This document shows, in pieces, positions 55,276 to 64,000 of a stretch of DNA of 64,000 nt (the first letter of the stretch is position 1; every line of letters begins with the position of its first letter). The DNA comes from Bacteroidota bacterium (GTDB taxonomy: Bacteria; Bacteroidota; Bacteroidia; Chitinophagales; Chitinophagaceae), in contig SYIK01000012.1 of the NCBI GenBank assembly GCA_005798905.1, positions 62,001 to 126,000 on the forward strand, in the 5' to 3' direction. The position numbers and the translations under genes were made by a program. A model generated the notes under the pieces. It worked only from the letters and a program-made list of their open reading frames with translations. It did not search any database and was not told the DNA's origin.

Positions 55276-56064
55276 TTATTTGGAATTAGAAAAGTAAATG
55301 TCCAATGCCGTAATCATACTTGGTGATTTTGGTAATGGTGCTTTGATAGAAATTCGTAGCCCAGCTTCTTCAACAGCTTTGATTGTGTTTTCGCCAAATG
55401 CACCAATTACAGTTCCGTTTTGTTTGAATTCAGGCACATTATCAAAAAGAGATTTCACGCCGCTTGGAGTGAAAAAACAAATGACATTATATTTATTTTG
55501 CGTCAGCACATTTTTTACATTATTACTTTCCGTACGGTACATAAATCCAAGAACAAATTCACAATTGTTTGTTTTTAACCAATTACATATTCCATTATCC
55601 TGCTGATTTTCGGAACATACATATAAAAACGATTCATTGCTTTTGTGTTTATTAACAACCTCGAACAAGCTATTATTGGTACCATCAGTTCCGTAAAACA
55701 CTTTTCGTTTTCTGTAATTAATAAATTTTTGAAGGTACAGTGCAATTGGTTCGGTAATACAAAAATACTTTGCGTCTTGAGATACAACAATTTTCAGTTC
55801 ATCACAAGTGCGAAAAAAATGATCTATAGCATTTCGGCTAGTGAATATTATACTGCTATATTTTTGAATATCTATTTTTTGTTTTCGAAATTCTTTCCCA
55901 GAAATTGGTACCAAACTAATAAAAGGATGAAAATCAATTTCAAGTCCAAATTTTTTAGACAAGTCAAAGTAAGGCGATTGTTCGCTTCCAGGTCTTTGTT
56001 GCGCAATCAATATCTTTTTTACAGGAACTGTTACTGCTTTTGACTTCGCATTTTTTTTAACCAT
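55276..56064 (-). CDS. hemD: Uroporphyrinogen-III synthase
   Basis: A 262-residue enzyme that closes the tetrapyrrole ring to uroporphyrinogen III. I chose the ATG at 56064 (MVKKNAKSKAVTV); an upstream TTG at 56085 would add seven residues. The two-domain fold is diverse, but family segments are visible: ILIAQQRPGSEQSPYF (about 26), IIFTSRNAIDHFF (about 77), YVCSENQQDNGICNWL (about 150), ICFFTPSGVKSLFDNV (about 200) and GAFGENTIKAVEEAGLR. It lies between a DUF4271 gene and gldK, an association of haem and T9SS genes seen in other Bacteroidota. Confidence 0.87.
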   Translation of the reverse strand: MVKKNAKSKAVTVPVKKILIAQQRPGSEQSPYFDLSKKFGLEIDFHPFISLVPISGKEFRKQKIDIQKYSSIIFTSRNAIDHFFRTCDELKIVVSQDAKYFCITEPIALYLQKFINYRKRKVFYGTDGTNNSLFEVVNKHKSNESFLYVCSENQQDNGICNWLKTNNCEFVLGFMYRTESNNVKNVLTQNKYNVICFFTPSGVKSLFDNVPEFKQNGTVIGAFGENTIKAVEEAGLRISIKAPLPKSPSMITALDIYFSNSK

Positions 56065-56096
56065 GAAATCCAAATTTGATTGCAAAAGTACGGTTG

Positions 56097-56957
56097 TTAA
56101 TTAAAAAAAGGATACAATATTTTATACCCAATAAAAAGAGGAAGTATTTCAAAAGATGTAGCATAAATTAAAAAATGAAGTGCCCCAATCCGAAATGCTT
56201 TTTGTGCTAATATGTATGTTAACACCATTCTAAACAAATAAAAAATAGCAATCCCAATCCAAGAGATATTGAGTGCTATTGTGAAAAACAAATTATTCCC
56301 AAATGCCAATGCTAATAAAAATGGCAGAATCAAAACCCCTAAAATTTTATTAAGGCCAAAAACTACAAACATATACGATTCAACAATTTTTTGTTCACCG
56401 AACATCCATGTAGTAAATTTTAATCCTAAAAATTTTAGAAGATAAATTGCACTCAAAACTGAAATACAATAAACATATTGTATCCAAAAATTATTATTAA
56501 TGGACAGCTCAAAATATTTTAACTGAAAATTTACATACAACCCAACTGACAAAAGAAAAAATATATTAGTCAAAAAAGAAGGAAAAACTGAAAACAACAA
56601 ATGCTCTCTTGTTTCTCGATGTTTTATGGTTATACGAAAAAAATATTGAAAAAACTCTTTAAACCAGTTGTCGAAACTTCGATACAAAACACCAAAAACT
56701 AAAAACAAGAACAGAATGTAATAAAACAAATAATCTGTGTTTATCTTCAAATTATTTTTTGCGTTTCTCATTAAAACAGCATCACTGTTTTCGTTTCTCG
56801 TGGTATCAATTTTTAAAATTGGTGCTGATTCATTGATAGTACCTTTTTGAAAACCAACAACATTAGTATCTAAAAAAAATATAGTTGTATCTGATTGCGC
56901 AGTAGCACAAACTGTAACAAAAAAGAAAAATATTGAAAACAAATAGCAACGATTCAT
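56097..56957 (-). CDS. DUF4271 membrane protein
   Basis: A 286-residue protein with a signal peptide (MNRCYLFSIFFFFVTVCATAQ), a low-complexity periplasmic part to about residue 75 and about six transmembrane helices after that. The membrane part begins LFYYILFLFLVFGVLYRSF and contains YLLKFLGLKFTTWMFGEQKIVESY. I recall this as the DUF4271 family, found next to hemD in Bacteroidota. Its function is unknown. It is 32 bases upstream of hemD in the same direction and follows the BamA/TamA-like gene. Confidence 0.83.
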   Translation of the reverse strand: MNRCYLFSIFFFFVTVCATAQSDTTIFFLDTNVVGFQKGTINESAPILKIDTTRNENSDAVLMRNAKNNLKINTDYLFYYILFLFLVFGVLYRSFDNWFKEFFQYFFRITIKHRETREHLLFSVFPSFLTNIFFLLSVGLYVNFQLKYFELSINNNFWIQYVYCISVLSAIYLLKFLGLKFTTWMFGEQKIVESYMFVVFGLNKILGVLILPFLLALAFGNNLFFTIALNISWIGIAIFYLFRMVLTYILAQKAFRIGALHFLIYATSFEILPLFIGYKILYPFFN

Positions 56958-57004
56958 TTTTTATAAAAATTTAAACCACAAAACTAATTTTTACTTCTTC
57001 GCTT

Positions 57005-58810
57005 TCAAAAATAATTTACAAAACCAAAATGAATTTTTGATTGTTTGAAATCAATTTTTGTGTCGTCTCTTTTTCCAACAGCCCAGGAAAGATTGAGAAT
57101 ACCGGCTTTCGTTTCAAACGCAAGCCCAAGCCCTGTTCCAAAATAACTATGTTTTTCATTCGCTGCAATGCTTGCATTTTTTCCAAAACCAAAATCTGCA
57201 AAGCCATAAAAAAAAGCATTTATTCCAATAAGATAGCGATACTCCAAAGTAGAAATTGTGTATTGAGAAACATATTCGCTCTCTTCTGAAAATCCACGCA
57301 TCAATTTATACCCGCCAATATGAAACAATTCGTTTCGAAAAATATTGTCGCTAAAATAAACTGCGCTATTGATTGCAGTTTTTAACACGCTTTGTTTTTT
57401 TATCGGAAAATATTTTGCTGCTGCAGCAACAATTTTAAATTGATACGATTTTAATTTAATAGCATCGTACAATGTTTCAAATTTAAAATTCGGATTCGAA
57501 GGATCTTTCAACGATAAAATTTGTTGATTTTTTTTATTTCTTTTTACACCCGCTGAACCATTAATTACAAATTCGTATCCATTTTGTGGATTTGGCCGAT
57601 AATTGGTTTTATTTTTTTCAAATTCAAACCCAACTGCAACCACACTCAAATCCATTACATCGGGCAATTGCTTAGTTGCAATCACTTGCGCGCTTTTTAT
57701 TCCTCCTTCGCTAATTATAGTTTGGTTGTTTTGTAGAAATATTTTGCCGGTTTCATTTTTTGAAATAAAATATTGCGAACCAGCATTTAAATTGATATTT
57801 AAGTAGCTGCTGTCTTTTCTAATCATGTCAAAATTGATTGCAATGCCAGTGTTTGATTTTAGAAAATAAGGATGCTGATAAAAAAAATTGAGCCGTGGCG
57901 ATTTTTGTTGCAATTGTTGCCAATTAAATCCAATCGTTTCTCCGACGCCGAGCGCATTGCGAAGTAAAATATTTGCTTCGCCCGTTAATTTTATTTTTTT
58001 TACATTTTGTTGCTCCTGATTGGGAGCAATGCCAACTAATAAATTAAATTGATTGCTTCGCTTTGGCTGTAAGTATAAATTTACAACCGATCCGGTTGCT
58101 AATAAACTCACATCGGGAACTTGTATTTCTTCCAAAAAAGAAAGCTCTTTAATTTTTTTAGAAATAGATGCAATTTTTTCGCTGTTGTACAAACTGCCAG
58201 AAACAATTCCAAGATGTTTTTGAAGAAAAGAATTTGAAATAACTGTTTTGCCAAAAACACGGATGCTATCTATTTTGTACAACGGTCCTTTTTCTAATTT
58301 TAATTGTGCCATTGCCGATTGATCTTGCAATTGAAAACTGTCTAAATAAATTTTTGCAAATGGATGGCCATTGTTTTCTAAATAATGAATTACACTTTCT
58401 TGTAAATTTTCAATTTCAAAAAAATTCCATGGTTTCTCGTTAGCCCTTTTTTTATCCCAACCAATTATTTTCATAATTGAAGTTGCAGATGAATCAATCT
58501 TTATATTGGTAAACTTATATAAATCGCCCACATATAAAACTAATTTCGCCGACGTGGAATCTAAAATAAAACTATCAACCGACGTAGTTACAAATCCTTT
58601 TGTTTGAAGATTTGAAGCAAGTTGATTTACATAATTGATACATAAATTTTGTGACGAAAATTTTGTTTCAATTTTCAAATGTTCCGAAAGAAATTTTTCA
58701 TCTTTATCAATGCATTTTACAAAAAGTCGATAACTTGTTTGTGCGTTTGCACAAAAATGAAAGAAGAATAAAAAAAATAAAATAGTTAGCCACTGTCGTA
58801 AATTTGCCAT
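57005..58810 (-). CDS. BamA/TamA-family outer-membrane protein
   Basis: A 601-residue Omp85-superfamily protein with signal peptide (MANLRQWLTILFFLFFFHFCANAQ). POTRA-like domains occupy about residues 25-255: TNIKIDSSATSIMK, and YKIDSIRVFGKTVISNSFLQKHLGI (parts YKIDSIRVFG and ISNSFLQKHLGI, with the linker SGSLYNSEKIASISKKIKEL). The C-terminal barrel includes RGFSEESEYVSQYTISTLEYRYL near 480, ends in HFGFVNYF and is normal in size. It would insert or transport proteins or lipids at the outer membrane. It is the first gene of the minus-strand run that leads to hemD and gldKLMN, but I cannot say that it is part of the T9SS. Confidence 0.87.
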   Translation of the reverse strand: MANLRQWLTILFFLFFFHFCANAQTSYRLFVKCIDKDEKFLSEHLKIETKFSSQNLCINYVNQLASNLQTKGFVTTSVDSFILDSTSAKLVLYVGDLYKFTNIKIDSSATSIMKIIGWDKKRANEKPWNFFEIENLQESVIHYLENNGHPFAKIYLDSFQLQDQSAMAQLKLEKGPLYKIDSIRVFGKTVISNSFLQKHLGIVSGSLYNSEKIASISKKIKELSFLEEIQVPDVSLLATGSVVNLYLQPKRSNQFNLLVGIAPNQEQQNVKKIKLTGEANILLRNALGVGETIGFNWQQLQQKSPRLNFFYQHPYFLKSNTGIAINFDMIRKDSSYLNINLNAGSQYFISKNETGKIFLQNNQTIISEGGIKSAQVIATKQLPDVMDLSVVAVGFEFEKNKTNYRPNPQNGYEFVINGSAGVKRNKKNQQILSLKDPSNPNFKFETLYDAIKLKSYQFKIVAAAAKYFPIKKQSVLKTAINSAVYFSDNIFRNELFHIGGYKLMRGFSEESEYVSQYTISTLEYRYLIGINAFFYGFADFGFGKNASIAANEKHSYFGTGLGLAFETKAGILNLSWAVGKRDDTKIDFKQSKIHFGFVNYF

Positions 58811-58856
58811 CGCTTTTACAAAATTTCTATATAAAAGTATTCAATAAAAATTTGTT

Positions 58857-59972
58857 GTGGCCGGTATTTACATTCATATTCCTTTCTGCAAACAAGCTTG
58901 CCATTATTGCAATTTTCATTTCAGCACATCGCTTCGTTTTAAAAATGAATTAATTGCCGCCATTGTAAAAGAAATAGAAATACAAAAAAATTATTTGGGC
59001 AATGAGCCAATCGGTACCATTTATTTTGGAGGAGGAACGCCAAGTTTACTTAGCGAAATAGAAATTCATTCTATTCTAAAATCGATTCAAAACAATTTTA
59101 AAGTAAACGTAGATGCAGAAATTAGTTTTGAAGTAAATCCCGACGACATTTCTGCAACTAAATTAAATGAGTGGAAAAACGCTGGAATTAATCGACTCAG
59201 CATCGGTGTGCAAAGTTTTTTTGAAGAAGATTTACAGTGGATGAATAGAGCACACACGATGCAACAAGCATTTGATAATTTGAAATTAGCAACACAATTT
59301 TATGAAAACATTACTGCTGATCTTATTTATGGAACGCCGCATTTAACTAACGAAAAATGGAAACACAATGTTCAACAAATGATTGAATTGAACATCCCGC
59401 ATCTTTCTTGTTACGCATTAACAGTTGAGCCAAAAACAAAATTGTTTAAAATGATTCAAGAAAAACAAAATGAAAAAATTGATTCAGATAAACAAGCCGA
59501 ACAATTTTTACTACTCATGAATTGGATGGAAATTTCGGGATACGAACATTATGAAATTTCCAATTTTGCAAAACAGGGATTTCGCAGCAAACACAATTCA
59601 TCGTATTGGCAACAAGAAAAATATTTTGGAATTGGCCCCTCCGCACATTCATTTAATGGAAGTAGCCGACAATGGAATGTGGCAAATAACAACACTTACC
59701 GAACTGCAATTGATAATGGAAATCTTTCTTTTCAAAAAGAAGAATTGACAAACGTTCAAAAAATAAATGAATATATCATGACTTCTTTGAGAACGAAAGA
59801 AGGTTTGAATTTGCAAAAAATGGGAACTGCAACAAAAAAACAATTGGAGCAAAATGCAGCAAAATATATTTCAACCGGGAAAATAAAATTGGAAAACGAA
59901 AAATTAATTTTAACCAACGAAGGAAAATTATTTGCAGATGGAATTGCCGCCGATTTATTTTTAGAGTCTTAA
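58857..59972 (+). CDS. hemW: Radical SAM haem chaperone HemW
   Basis: A 371-residue radical SAM protein of the HemN/HemW group. The cluster motif C11-x-x-x-C15-x-x-C18 (PFCKQACHYCNF) has the CNF form of HemW. YFGGGTPSLLSEIE (about 56) and the HNSSYW motif near 240 (RSKHNSSYWQQEKYFG) also fit HemW, which binds haem and delivers it to respiratory proteins. It differs from HemN, the coproporphyrinogen dehydrogenase, in these motifs. The start is a GTG at 58857; no ATG is near. It diverges from the BamA/TamA-like gene. Confidence 0.92.
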   Translation: MAGIYIHIPFCKQACHYCNFHFSTSLRFKNELIAAIVKEIEIQKNYLGNEPIGTIYFGGGTPSLLSEIEIHSILKSIQNNFKVNVDAEISFEVNPDDISATKLNEWKNAGINRLSIGVQSFFEEDLQWMNRAHTMQQAFDNLKLATQFYENITADLIYGTPHLTNEKWKHNVQQMIELNIPHLSCYALTVEPKTKLFKMIQEKQNEKIDSDKQAEQFLLLMNWMEISGYEHYEISNFAKQGFRSKHNSSYWQQEKYFGIGPSAHSFNGSSRQWNVANNNTYRTAIDNGNLSFQKEELTNVQKINEYIMTSLRTKEGLNLQKMGTATKKQLEQNAAKYISTGKIKLENEKLILTNEGKLFADGIAADLFLES

Positions 59973-59978
59973 AATAAA

Positions 59979-61022
59979 TCAAATCAACACTTGTTCAATT
60001 TGTTTAAACCCTTCGGCAGGGCTTAGATTTTCCCATAAAATTTTATACACCGTTTCCGCAATCGGCATTTCGGCTTTAATGTTTTGATTGATTGTAAAAA
60101 TACTTTTGGATGCATTGTAACCTTCTGCCACCATATTCATTTCTAACTGAGCGGCTTTTACAGAATATCCTTTCCCAATCAGCGTTCCAAATGTTCTATT
60201 GCGACTAAACAACGAATAACAAGTAACTAATAAATCTCCCAAATAAACAGAAGCGGCATAGTTGGTTTTTTTCTTATGCGTAAAAGGATCTTCTCCATCG
60301 TGCAAACCAACTTGCATATTGTGAATTCCCACTTTGTGTAAAAACCCCGCCATTTCATCTGCACAGTTTGCAATTAACACACTCGAAAAATTATCTCCAT
60401 ACTGCAACCCTTGTGCAACGCCCGAACCCAACGCATAAATATTTTTTAAGATAGCAGCAAATTGTACACCATACACATCTTCATTAACAACTGTGTTGAT
60501 ATATGGAGTTGTGAAATGTTCGGAAAGTAGTAATGCTTGTTGCTCATCCGATCCGGAAATAGTGAGATACGATAATTTTTCGGTAGCAACTTCTTCTGCG
60601 TGGCATGGCCCCATCACCGTAAAATAATTTTTAAGCTCTACATCAAATTCTTTTTTCAAATAATCATTCAACAAACAATTTTCTTGTGGAAGAATTCCTT
60701 TTACTGCAGAAATAATTTTCTTTCCTTCAAACGCATTTTTTGGAAGCGTTTGAATCGTGTCTAAAATATATGCTGAAGGAATTCCAATAATAATAATGTC
60801 AGATGCGGATACAATTTTTGCAACATCTGTACTTAAATTAAGCAATGAAGTATCAAACAAAACTGAACTAAGATATTTTGGATTATGTTTCTGTTGGTTA
60901 ATATGATTAACCATTGCTTCGGACCTTACCAGCCAATTGATGGTATGCTTATTGTCAGTAAGAATTTTTGCCAGTGCCGTTGCCCAGCTTCCGCTTCCAA
61001 TTATGCCGAATGAATTATTCAA
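59979..61022 (-). CDS. gpsA: NAD(P)-dependent glycerol-3-phosphate dehydrogenase
   Basis: A 347-residue enzyme that makes sn-glycerol-3-phosphate from dihydroxyacetone phosphate for phospholipids. The Rossmann motif is GIIGSGSWATALAKIL (about 5-20). The catalytic lysine is in AVQFAAILKNIYALGSGVAQGL (parts VQFAAILKNIYAL and GSGVAQGLQYGDN, about 195-210), and NRTFGTLIGKG (about 273) is the substrate-binding signature. It converges with hemW six bases away. It lies 59 bases downstream of the efflux adaptor gene. Confidence 0.95.
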   Translation of the reverse strand: MNNSFGIIGSGSWATALAKILTDNKHTINWLVRSEAMVNHINQQKHNPKYLSSVLFDTSLLNLSTDVAKIVSASDIIIIGIPSAYILDTIQTLPKNAFEGKKIISAVKGILPQENCLLNDYLKKEFDVELKNYFTVMGPCHAEEVATEKLSYLTISGSDEQQALLLSEHFTTPYINTVVNEDVYGVQFAAILKNIYALGSGVAQGLQYGDNFSSVLIANCADEMAGFLHKVGIHNMQVGLHDGEDPFTHKKKTNYAASVYLGDLLVTCYSLFSRNRTFGTLIGKGYSVKAAQLEMNMVAEGYNASKSIFTINQNIKAEMPIAETVYKILWENLSPAEGFKQIEQVLI

Positions 61023-61081
61023 ACCTTTTTATTTAGGCAATAAAACTACGTAACTAATTCTTTGAGTAGAAATTTTCTAGG

Positions 61082-62458
61082 TTACTTTTCAAACAGTTTA
61101 TCTTTTGCAACTACTTTTACTTTTGTACCTTCTTTTAATGTTTTACTTACCACATTAAATGGTCCAGTTACAATTTCATCGCCTTCTGCCAATCCACTTT
61201 TTATTTCAATAAAATTAATGTCTTGAATATCTGTTTTAACAACTGCCTTTTTTACTTTCCCATCTTTTTGAATTACAAAAACTATTTCTTCTAAATCATC
61301 CGAATTCATTACATCGGTTACTTCTTCGCCGGCTTCTTCTTCTTTTTTCTTTTGCTTTTCGTCTTCTTTCTTTTTATCGGCAATTGTTTTATCGCTTCCT
61401 TTTACACGAGTTGTAACTGCATTAATGGAAACCGTTAAAATATTTTCGTGTTTTTTTGTTTTAATATCCGCACTTGCATTCATGCCTGGACGAAAAGGAT
61501 ATTTTTTATTTTTATCTGAATCAATTAAATCTTGATAAGACGAACGATCCAAACGAATTCTTACTTCGTACTGTGTAATATCTGCAGCAGCCATCGCGGA
61601 TTGCATTCCGCTTTTTGTACTACTTGCAATTTTAGTAACAACCCCTTTGAATTTGCGACTGTTGTACGCATCAACTTCAACATCGGCGCTATCTCCAATA
61701 TTTATTTTTACTACATCGTTTTCGCCAACATCAACTCTCACTTCCAAAATATTCATATCGGCAACACGCATCATTTCTGTTCCAATGGTGAAACTATTTC
61801 CCGCAACTCGTTCTCCTTTTTTTACAAGAAGCGAAGAAATAACTCCGTTCATTGGCGCAATTAAAGTTGCTCTTCCCAAATTTTTATTTGCAGAACCCAA
61901 TCCTGTTTCTGCAGATTTTACACCCGCTTGTAATCCTTTGATGGTTTGTAATGCAGCATTATAATTTGCTTGAGCCGAACGATAAATAACTTCCAATTGC
62001 TCTAACTCTGCTTTTGAAATTATTTTGTCTTCATACAATTTTTTATTTCTTTCAAAATTTTGTTGTGCTTGATTTAAATTCACTTTCATTCCTTCCAACC
62101 CATCTCTGCTATTTGCCAACGATGCTTGAGATTGATTTACTCTCGATGAAGCTTCATCGCGCTGCAATGCATAAATATCTGCATAAATGCGCGCAAGCAC
62201 TTTTCCTTTTTGTACACTGTCGCCTTCGGCAACATAAAGATCTACGACTTCGCCAGAAATATCCGGACTAATTTTTACTTCCACTTCTGGGTAAATTTTT
62301 CCACTCGCAGTTACTGTTTCTACAATAGTGCGCTTTGCTACTTTTTCTGATGTTACTTTTATTTCCTCTTCTTTATTACCCATCACCAATTTTACTCCAA
62401 CAAGAATTACGATCAATCCAAGCAGCGCAAATAATATCTTTTTAACAGACTTGTTCAT
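61082..62458 (-). CDS. Periplasmic adaptor (HlyD/MacA/RND type) of an efflux system
   Basis: A 458-residue membrane-fusion protein with an N-terminal transmembrane helix (ILFALLGLIVILVGVKLVM). Residues about 40-75 form the first half of the lipoyl domain (VKISPDISGEVVDLYVAEGDSV), about 95-195 a coiled-coil hairpin (RVNQSQASLANSRDG, QAQQNFERNKKLYEDKII), and the second lipoyl half and beta-barrel follow (GVISSLLVKKGERV). A highly charged Lys/Glu-rich insertion (about 345-385) sits before the C-terminal domain, which is unusual. It links an inner-membrane pump to TolC. The pump itself is not adjacent in this window. Confidence 0.9.
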   Translation of the reverse strand: MNKSVKKILFALLGLIVILVGVKLVMGNKEEEIKVTSEKVAKRTIVETVTASGKIYPEVEVKISPDISGEVVDLYVAEGDSVQKGKVLARIYADIYALQRDEASSRVNQSQASLANSRDGLEGMKVNLNQAQQNFERNKKLYEDKIISKAELEQLEVIYRSAQANYNAALQTIKGLQAGVKSAETGLGSANKNLGRATLIAPMNGVISSLLVKKGERVAGNSFTIGTEMMRVADMNILEVRVDVGENDVVKINIGDSADVEVDAYNSRKFKGVVTKIASSTKSGMQSAMAAADITQYEVRIRLDRSSYQDLIDSDKNKKYPFRPGMNASADIKTKKHENILTVSINAVTTRVKGSDKTIADKKKEDEKQKKKEEEAGEEVTDVMNSDDLEEIVFVIQKDGKVKKAVVKTDIQDINFIEIKSGLAEGDEIVTGPFNVVSKTLKEGTKVKVVAKDKLFEK

Positions 62459-62475
62459 TATAAATTTTTTGAAGT

Positions 62476-63903
62476 TTAAAATTTAATTCCTTGCCCTTTA
62501 TAAAATTCCAATAGTTTCATTTTGAAAATATAGTCGAACTGCGAATACAAAGCTTGCACTTTTGTGCGCAGGTAATTATTCTGACTATTTATTAAATCGA
62601 AGGCAGAAAGTAAGTTTTGGTCGTATCGTTTTTGTGCAAATTCAAATGATTTTTTTGCAGTCAACACACTTCTGCTGTCTGCATTAAATTTTTGAATGGA
62701 AGCAGTCGCATCGAGATAAGCTTTGTAAATATCTTGTTTCAATTTTTGGTTGTCTTGTTCTTTGTTCAACTCCCATTGCTTCATCGCCAATTTAGATCGC
62801 TCATAATTTGTACGCAATGCGTTTCCATTAAAAATGGGAATGCTCATACTAACACCAATGTTTTGGCCAAAATTATTTTTCAATTGCTTGCCCAATGAAA
62901 TTGTTTTTTCACCCACTTTAATATAAGATGGCGCCATCACATCATAAGTTATAGGTCCCACATTTACGTAAGCACCCGTACTTTTTGGTGAACCCAATTG
63001 AAATTGCGGCATTTTAATATTTACATAGTTGCTACTCAATCCACCAAACGCTTGTAACGATGGATAAAGCTGACCTTTTGCCGCAGCTACTTGTTTTTGT
63101 GCCGACTTTAATTTTAATTCAATTATTTTTTGTTGTGGCAAATTTGCAAGCGCCAATGCAAAAACAGTTTCTGGTTGTAGGTCGCCCAATTTTTCTACAG
63201 GAATAATTTCTACAATTGGCGTTTCCACATCAAATGCAAGTCCGGCATCTAAATTCAAAATTGCTTTTAATTGCAACAACAATTGTTGTACACCAGTTTC
63301 TGCTACTATTAAATTTGCACTATCTCTCGAAAGTTGTGCTTCTAATTCTGCCGCATTTAATTCTGGCAACATGCCCACATCTACTCGTTTGCGCGTATTT
63401 AAGTAAAGTTCGTTCGTAGCTTGTAACTGAATTTTTGCAAGATTTAATTGTTCTTTCGAAAGCAGAATTTGCAAATAAGCAACGGCTACATTTAATGCAA
63501 TATCTTCTTGCATTTTTTTTATTTGCGCCACATCCGCTTCGTGCGATAATTTATTTGCTTCTATTTGATTTTTTTTGGAGAACCAACCAAACAATGTTGT
63601 TCCCGTTTGTAAACTAAAGCCAGAGCTTAAAAAATTATTGTCTTCCAAAACACCCGTAGTTGGATTTTCGGATCTTCCAAATCGATAACCCGAACTTCCT
63701 TGAATATTCAATGAAGGAATGATTGATTTTTGGCTTTGTTGAAAATTAAGTTCAGAAAGGCGAGCCTGCAAATCGGTTTGTTTAATAGAAATATTATTGC
63801 TGATTGCATGTTCTACACATTTCCTCAAATCCCATTTTACTTGCGCAGTTGCAGCAAAATGAATTACCAATCCCAGTCCTAAATAAATGGCTTTTTTAAA
63901 CAT
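62476..63903 (-). CDS. TolC-family outer-membrane efflux protein
   Basis: A 475-residue outer-membrane protein with a signal peptide (MFKKAIYLGLGLVIHFAATA). The long helical repeats are typical of TolC: ISNNISIKQTDLQARLSELNFQQSQKS, AYLQILLSKEQLNLAKIQLQATNELY and the matching C-terminal repeat KAYLDATASIQKFNADSRSVLTAKK (each cited only in part). The outlet channel connects with the adaptor 17 bases downstream. The transporter substrate is unknown. Confidence 0.92.
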   Translation of the reverse strand: MFKKAIYLGLGLVIHFAATAQVKWDLRKCVEHAISNNISIKQTDLQARLSELNFQQSQKSIIPSLNIQGSSGYRFGRSENPTTGVLEDNNFLSSGFSLQTGTTLFGWFSKKNQIEANKLSHEADVAQIKKMQEDIALNVAVAYLQILLSKEQLNLAKIQLQATNELYLNTRKRVDVGMLPELNAAELEAQLSRDSANLIVAETGVQQLLLQLKAILNLDAGLAFDVETPIVEIIPVEKLGDLQPETVFALALANLPQQKIIELKLKSAQKQVAAAKGQLYPSLQAFGGLSSNYVNIKMPQFQLGSPKSTGAYVNVGPITYDVMAPSYIKVGEKTISLGKQLKNNFGQNIGVSMSIPIFNGNALRTNYERSKLAMKQWELNKEQDNQKLKQDIYKAYLDATASIQKFNADSRSVLTAKKSFEFAQKRYDQNLLSAFDLINSQNNYLRTKVQALYSQFDYIFKMKLLEFYKGQGIKF

Positions 63904-63966
63904 GCAACAAAAGTAAAGTAAATGTTTTGCTGTTGTTTTAGAAATTTGATAAACGGAAATTGTATT

Positions 63967-64000
63967 TTAAGGAATGGCATTAAATGCATGTTCAAAATCC
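63967..64000 (-). CDS. Possible C-terminal end of an upstream gene
   Basis: On the minus strand a frame open to the right window edge ends in DFEHAFNAIP and a TAA at 63969-63967, 63 bases upstream of the TolC-family gene. Its ten residues are too few to name. By analogy with similar operons it could be a regulator, but this is a guess. Confidence 0.25.
   Translation of the reverse strand, partial: DFEHAFNAIP

Noticed and set aside
61024-61081. Short AT-rich near-palindrome between the adaptor gene and gpsA as a terminator
   Set aside because: The stem is too short, with almost no loop, and contains only A and T near its centre.
1-64000. CRISPR array, IS element, prophage, tRNA or rRNA
   Set aside because: I saw no regularly spaced repeats, transposase genes with terminal repeats, phage genes, or tRNA-like cloverleaf sequences; gene gaps are short.
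63967-64000. Calling the fragment at the right edge a TetR-type regulator
   Set aside because: Only ten residues are visible; they have no diagnostic motif.

Overview
The window is AT-rich chromosomal DNA from a member of the Bacteroidota (Bacteroidetes). The evidence is a complete gldK-gldL-gldM-gldN cluster, a gldB gene, a large secreted protein with a type IX secretion (T9SS) C-terminal sorting tail, short gene spacing with few Shine-Dalgarno-like sequences, and several TAnnTTTG boxes close to start codons. Gene content and protein style resemble Chitinophagales, but that placement is an inference. Coding density is very high. No stretch over 300 bases lacks a gene, and I saw no tRNA, rRNA, CRISPR array, insertion sequence or prophage gene.

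Layout. 1-7.6 kb: the 5' part of mfd (cut by the left edge), diverging from a 995-aa T9SS cargo protein, two unknown small genes and an FNR-like flavin reductase. 7.6-17.8 kb: an 11-subunit complex I operon, nuoABCDHIJKLMN, without the NADH-input genes nuoEFG, with a small unknown gene at its end. 17.8-23.8 kb: a DUF1569-type gene, an outer-membrane protein gene with a homopolymer frameshift, glycyl-tRNA synthetase, a MazG-like gene, dtd, an ArfB-like rescue factor, a polysaccharide flippase and a metallo-hydrolase. 23.9-31.6 kb: a 1121-aa composite envelope protein, then a glycerol operon (glpK-glpD-glpF) ending in an exported RidA-family protein. 31.6-43.3 kb: metabolism and housekeeping (class III aminotransferase, gamma carbonic anhydrase, isocitrate dehydrogenase, apaG, gldB, nadE, rsgA, SUI1, nadC, gpmI). 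42.8-50.1 kb: a haem-binding c-type protein next to a haem-type TonB receptor, an ECF sigma factor followed by a TM-plus-barrel protein, a lipoprotein and uvrC. 50.1-58.8 kb: a minus-strand run of a BamA/TamA-like protein, a DUF4271 protein, hemD and gldKLMN, which is the T9SS/gliding core. 58.9-64 kb: hemW, gpsA, an efflux adaptor and a TolC-family protein.

How the genes work together. GldK-N form the periplasmic ring and the inner-membrane motor of the T9SS, which would export the 995-aa cargo protein. The glp genes import glycerol, phosphorylate it and oxidise it to dihydroxyacetone phosphate, while gpsA makes glycerol-3-phosphate for lipids. The nuo operon encodes a quinone-reducing proton pump whose electron donor is not encoded here. 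hemD, hemW and the haem-binding/TonB pair give the window a haem theme. 

Most of the window is ordinary core genome. I found no clearly new multi-gene system. The best leads are the frameshifted outer-membrane gene, the composite 1121-aa protein, the exported RidA in the glycerol operon, the sigma/TM-barrel pair, and the FNR-like gene beside a complex I that lacks its NADH module.
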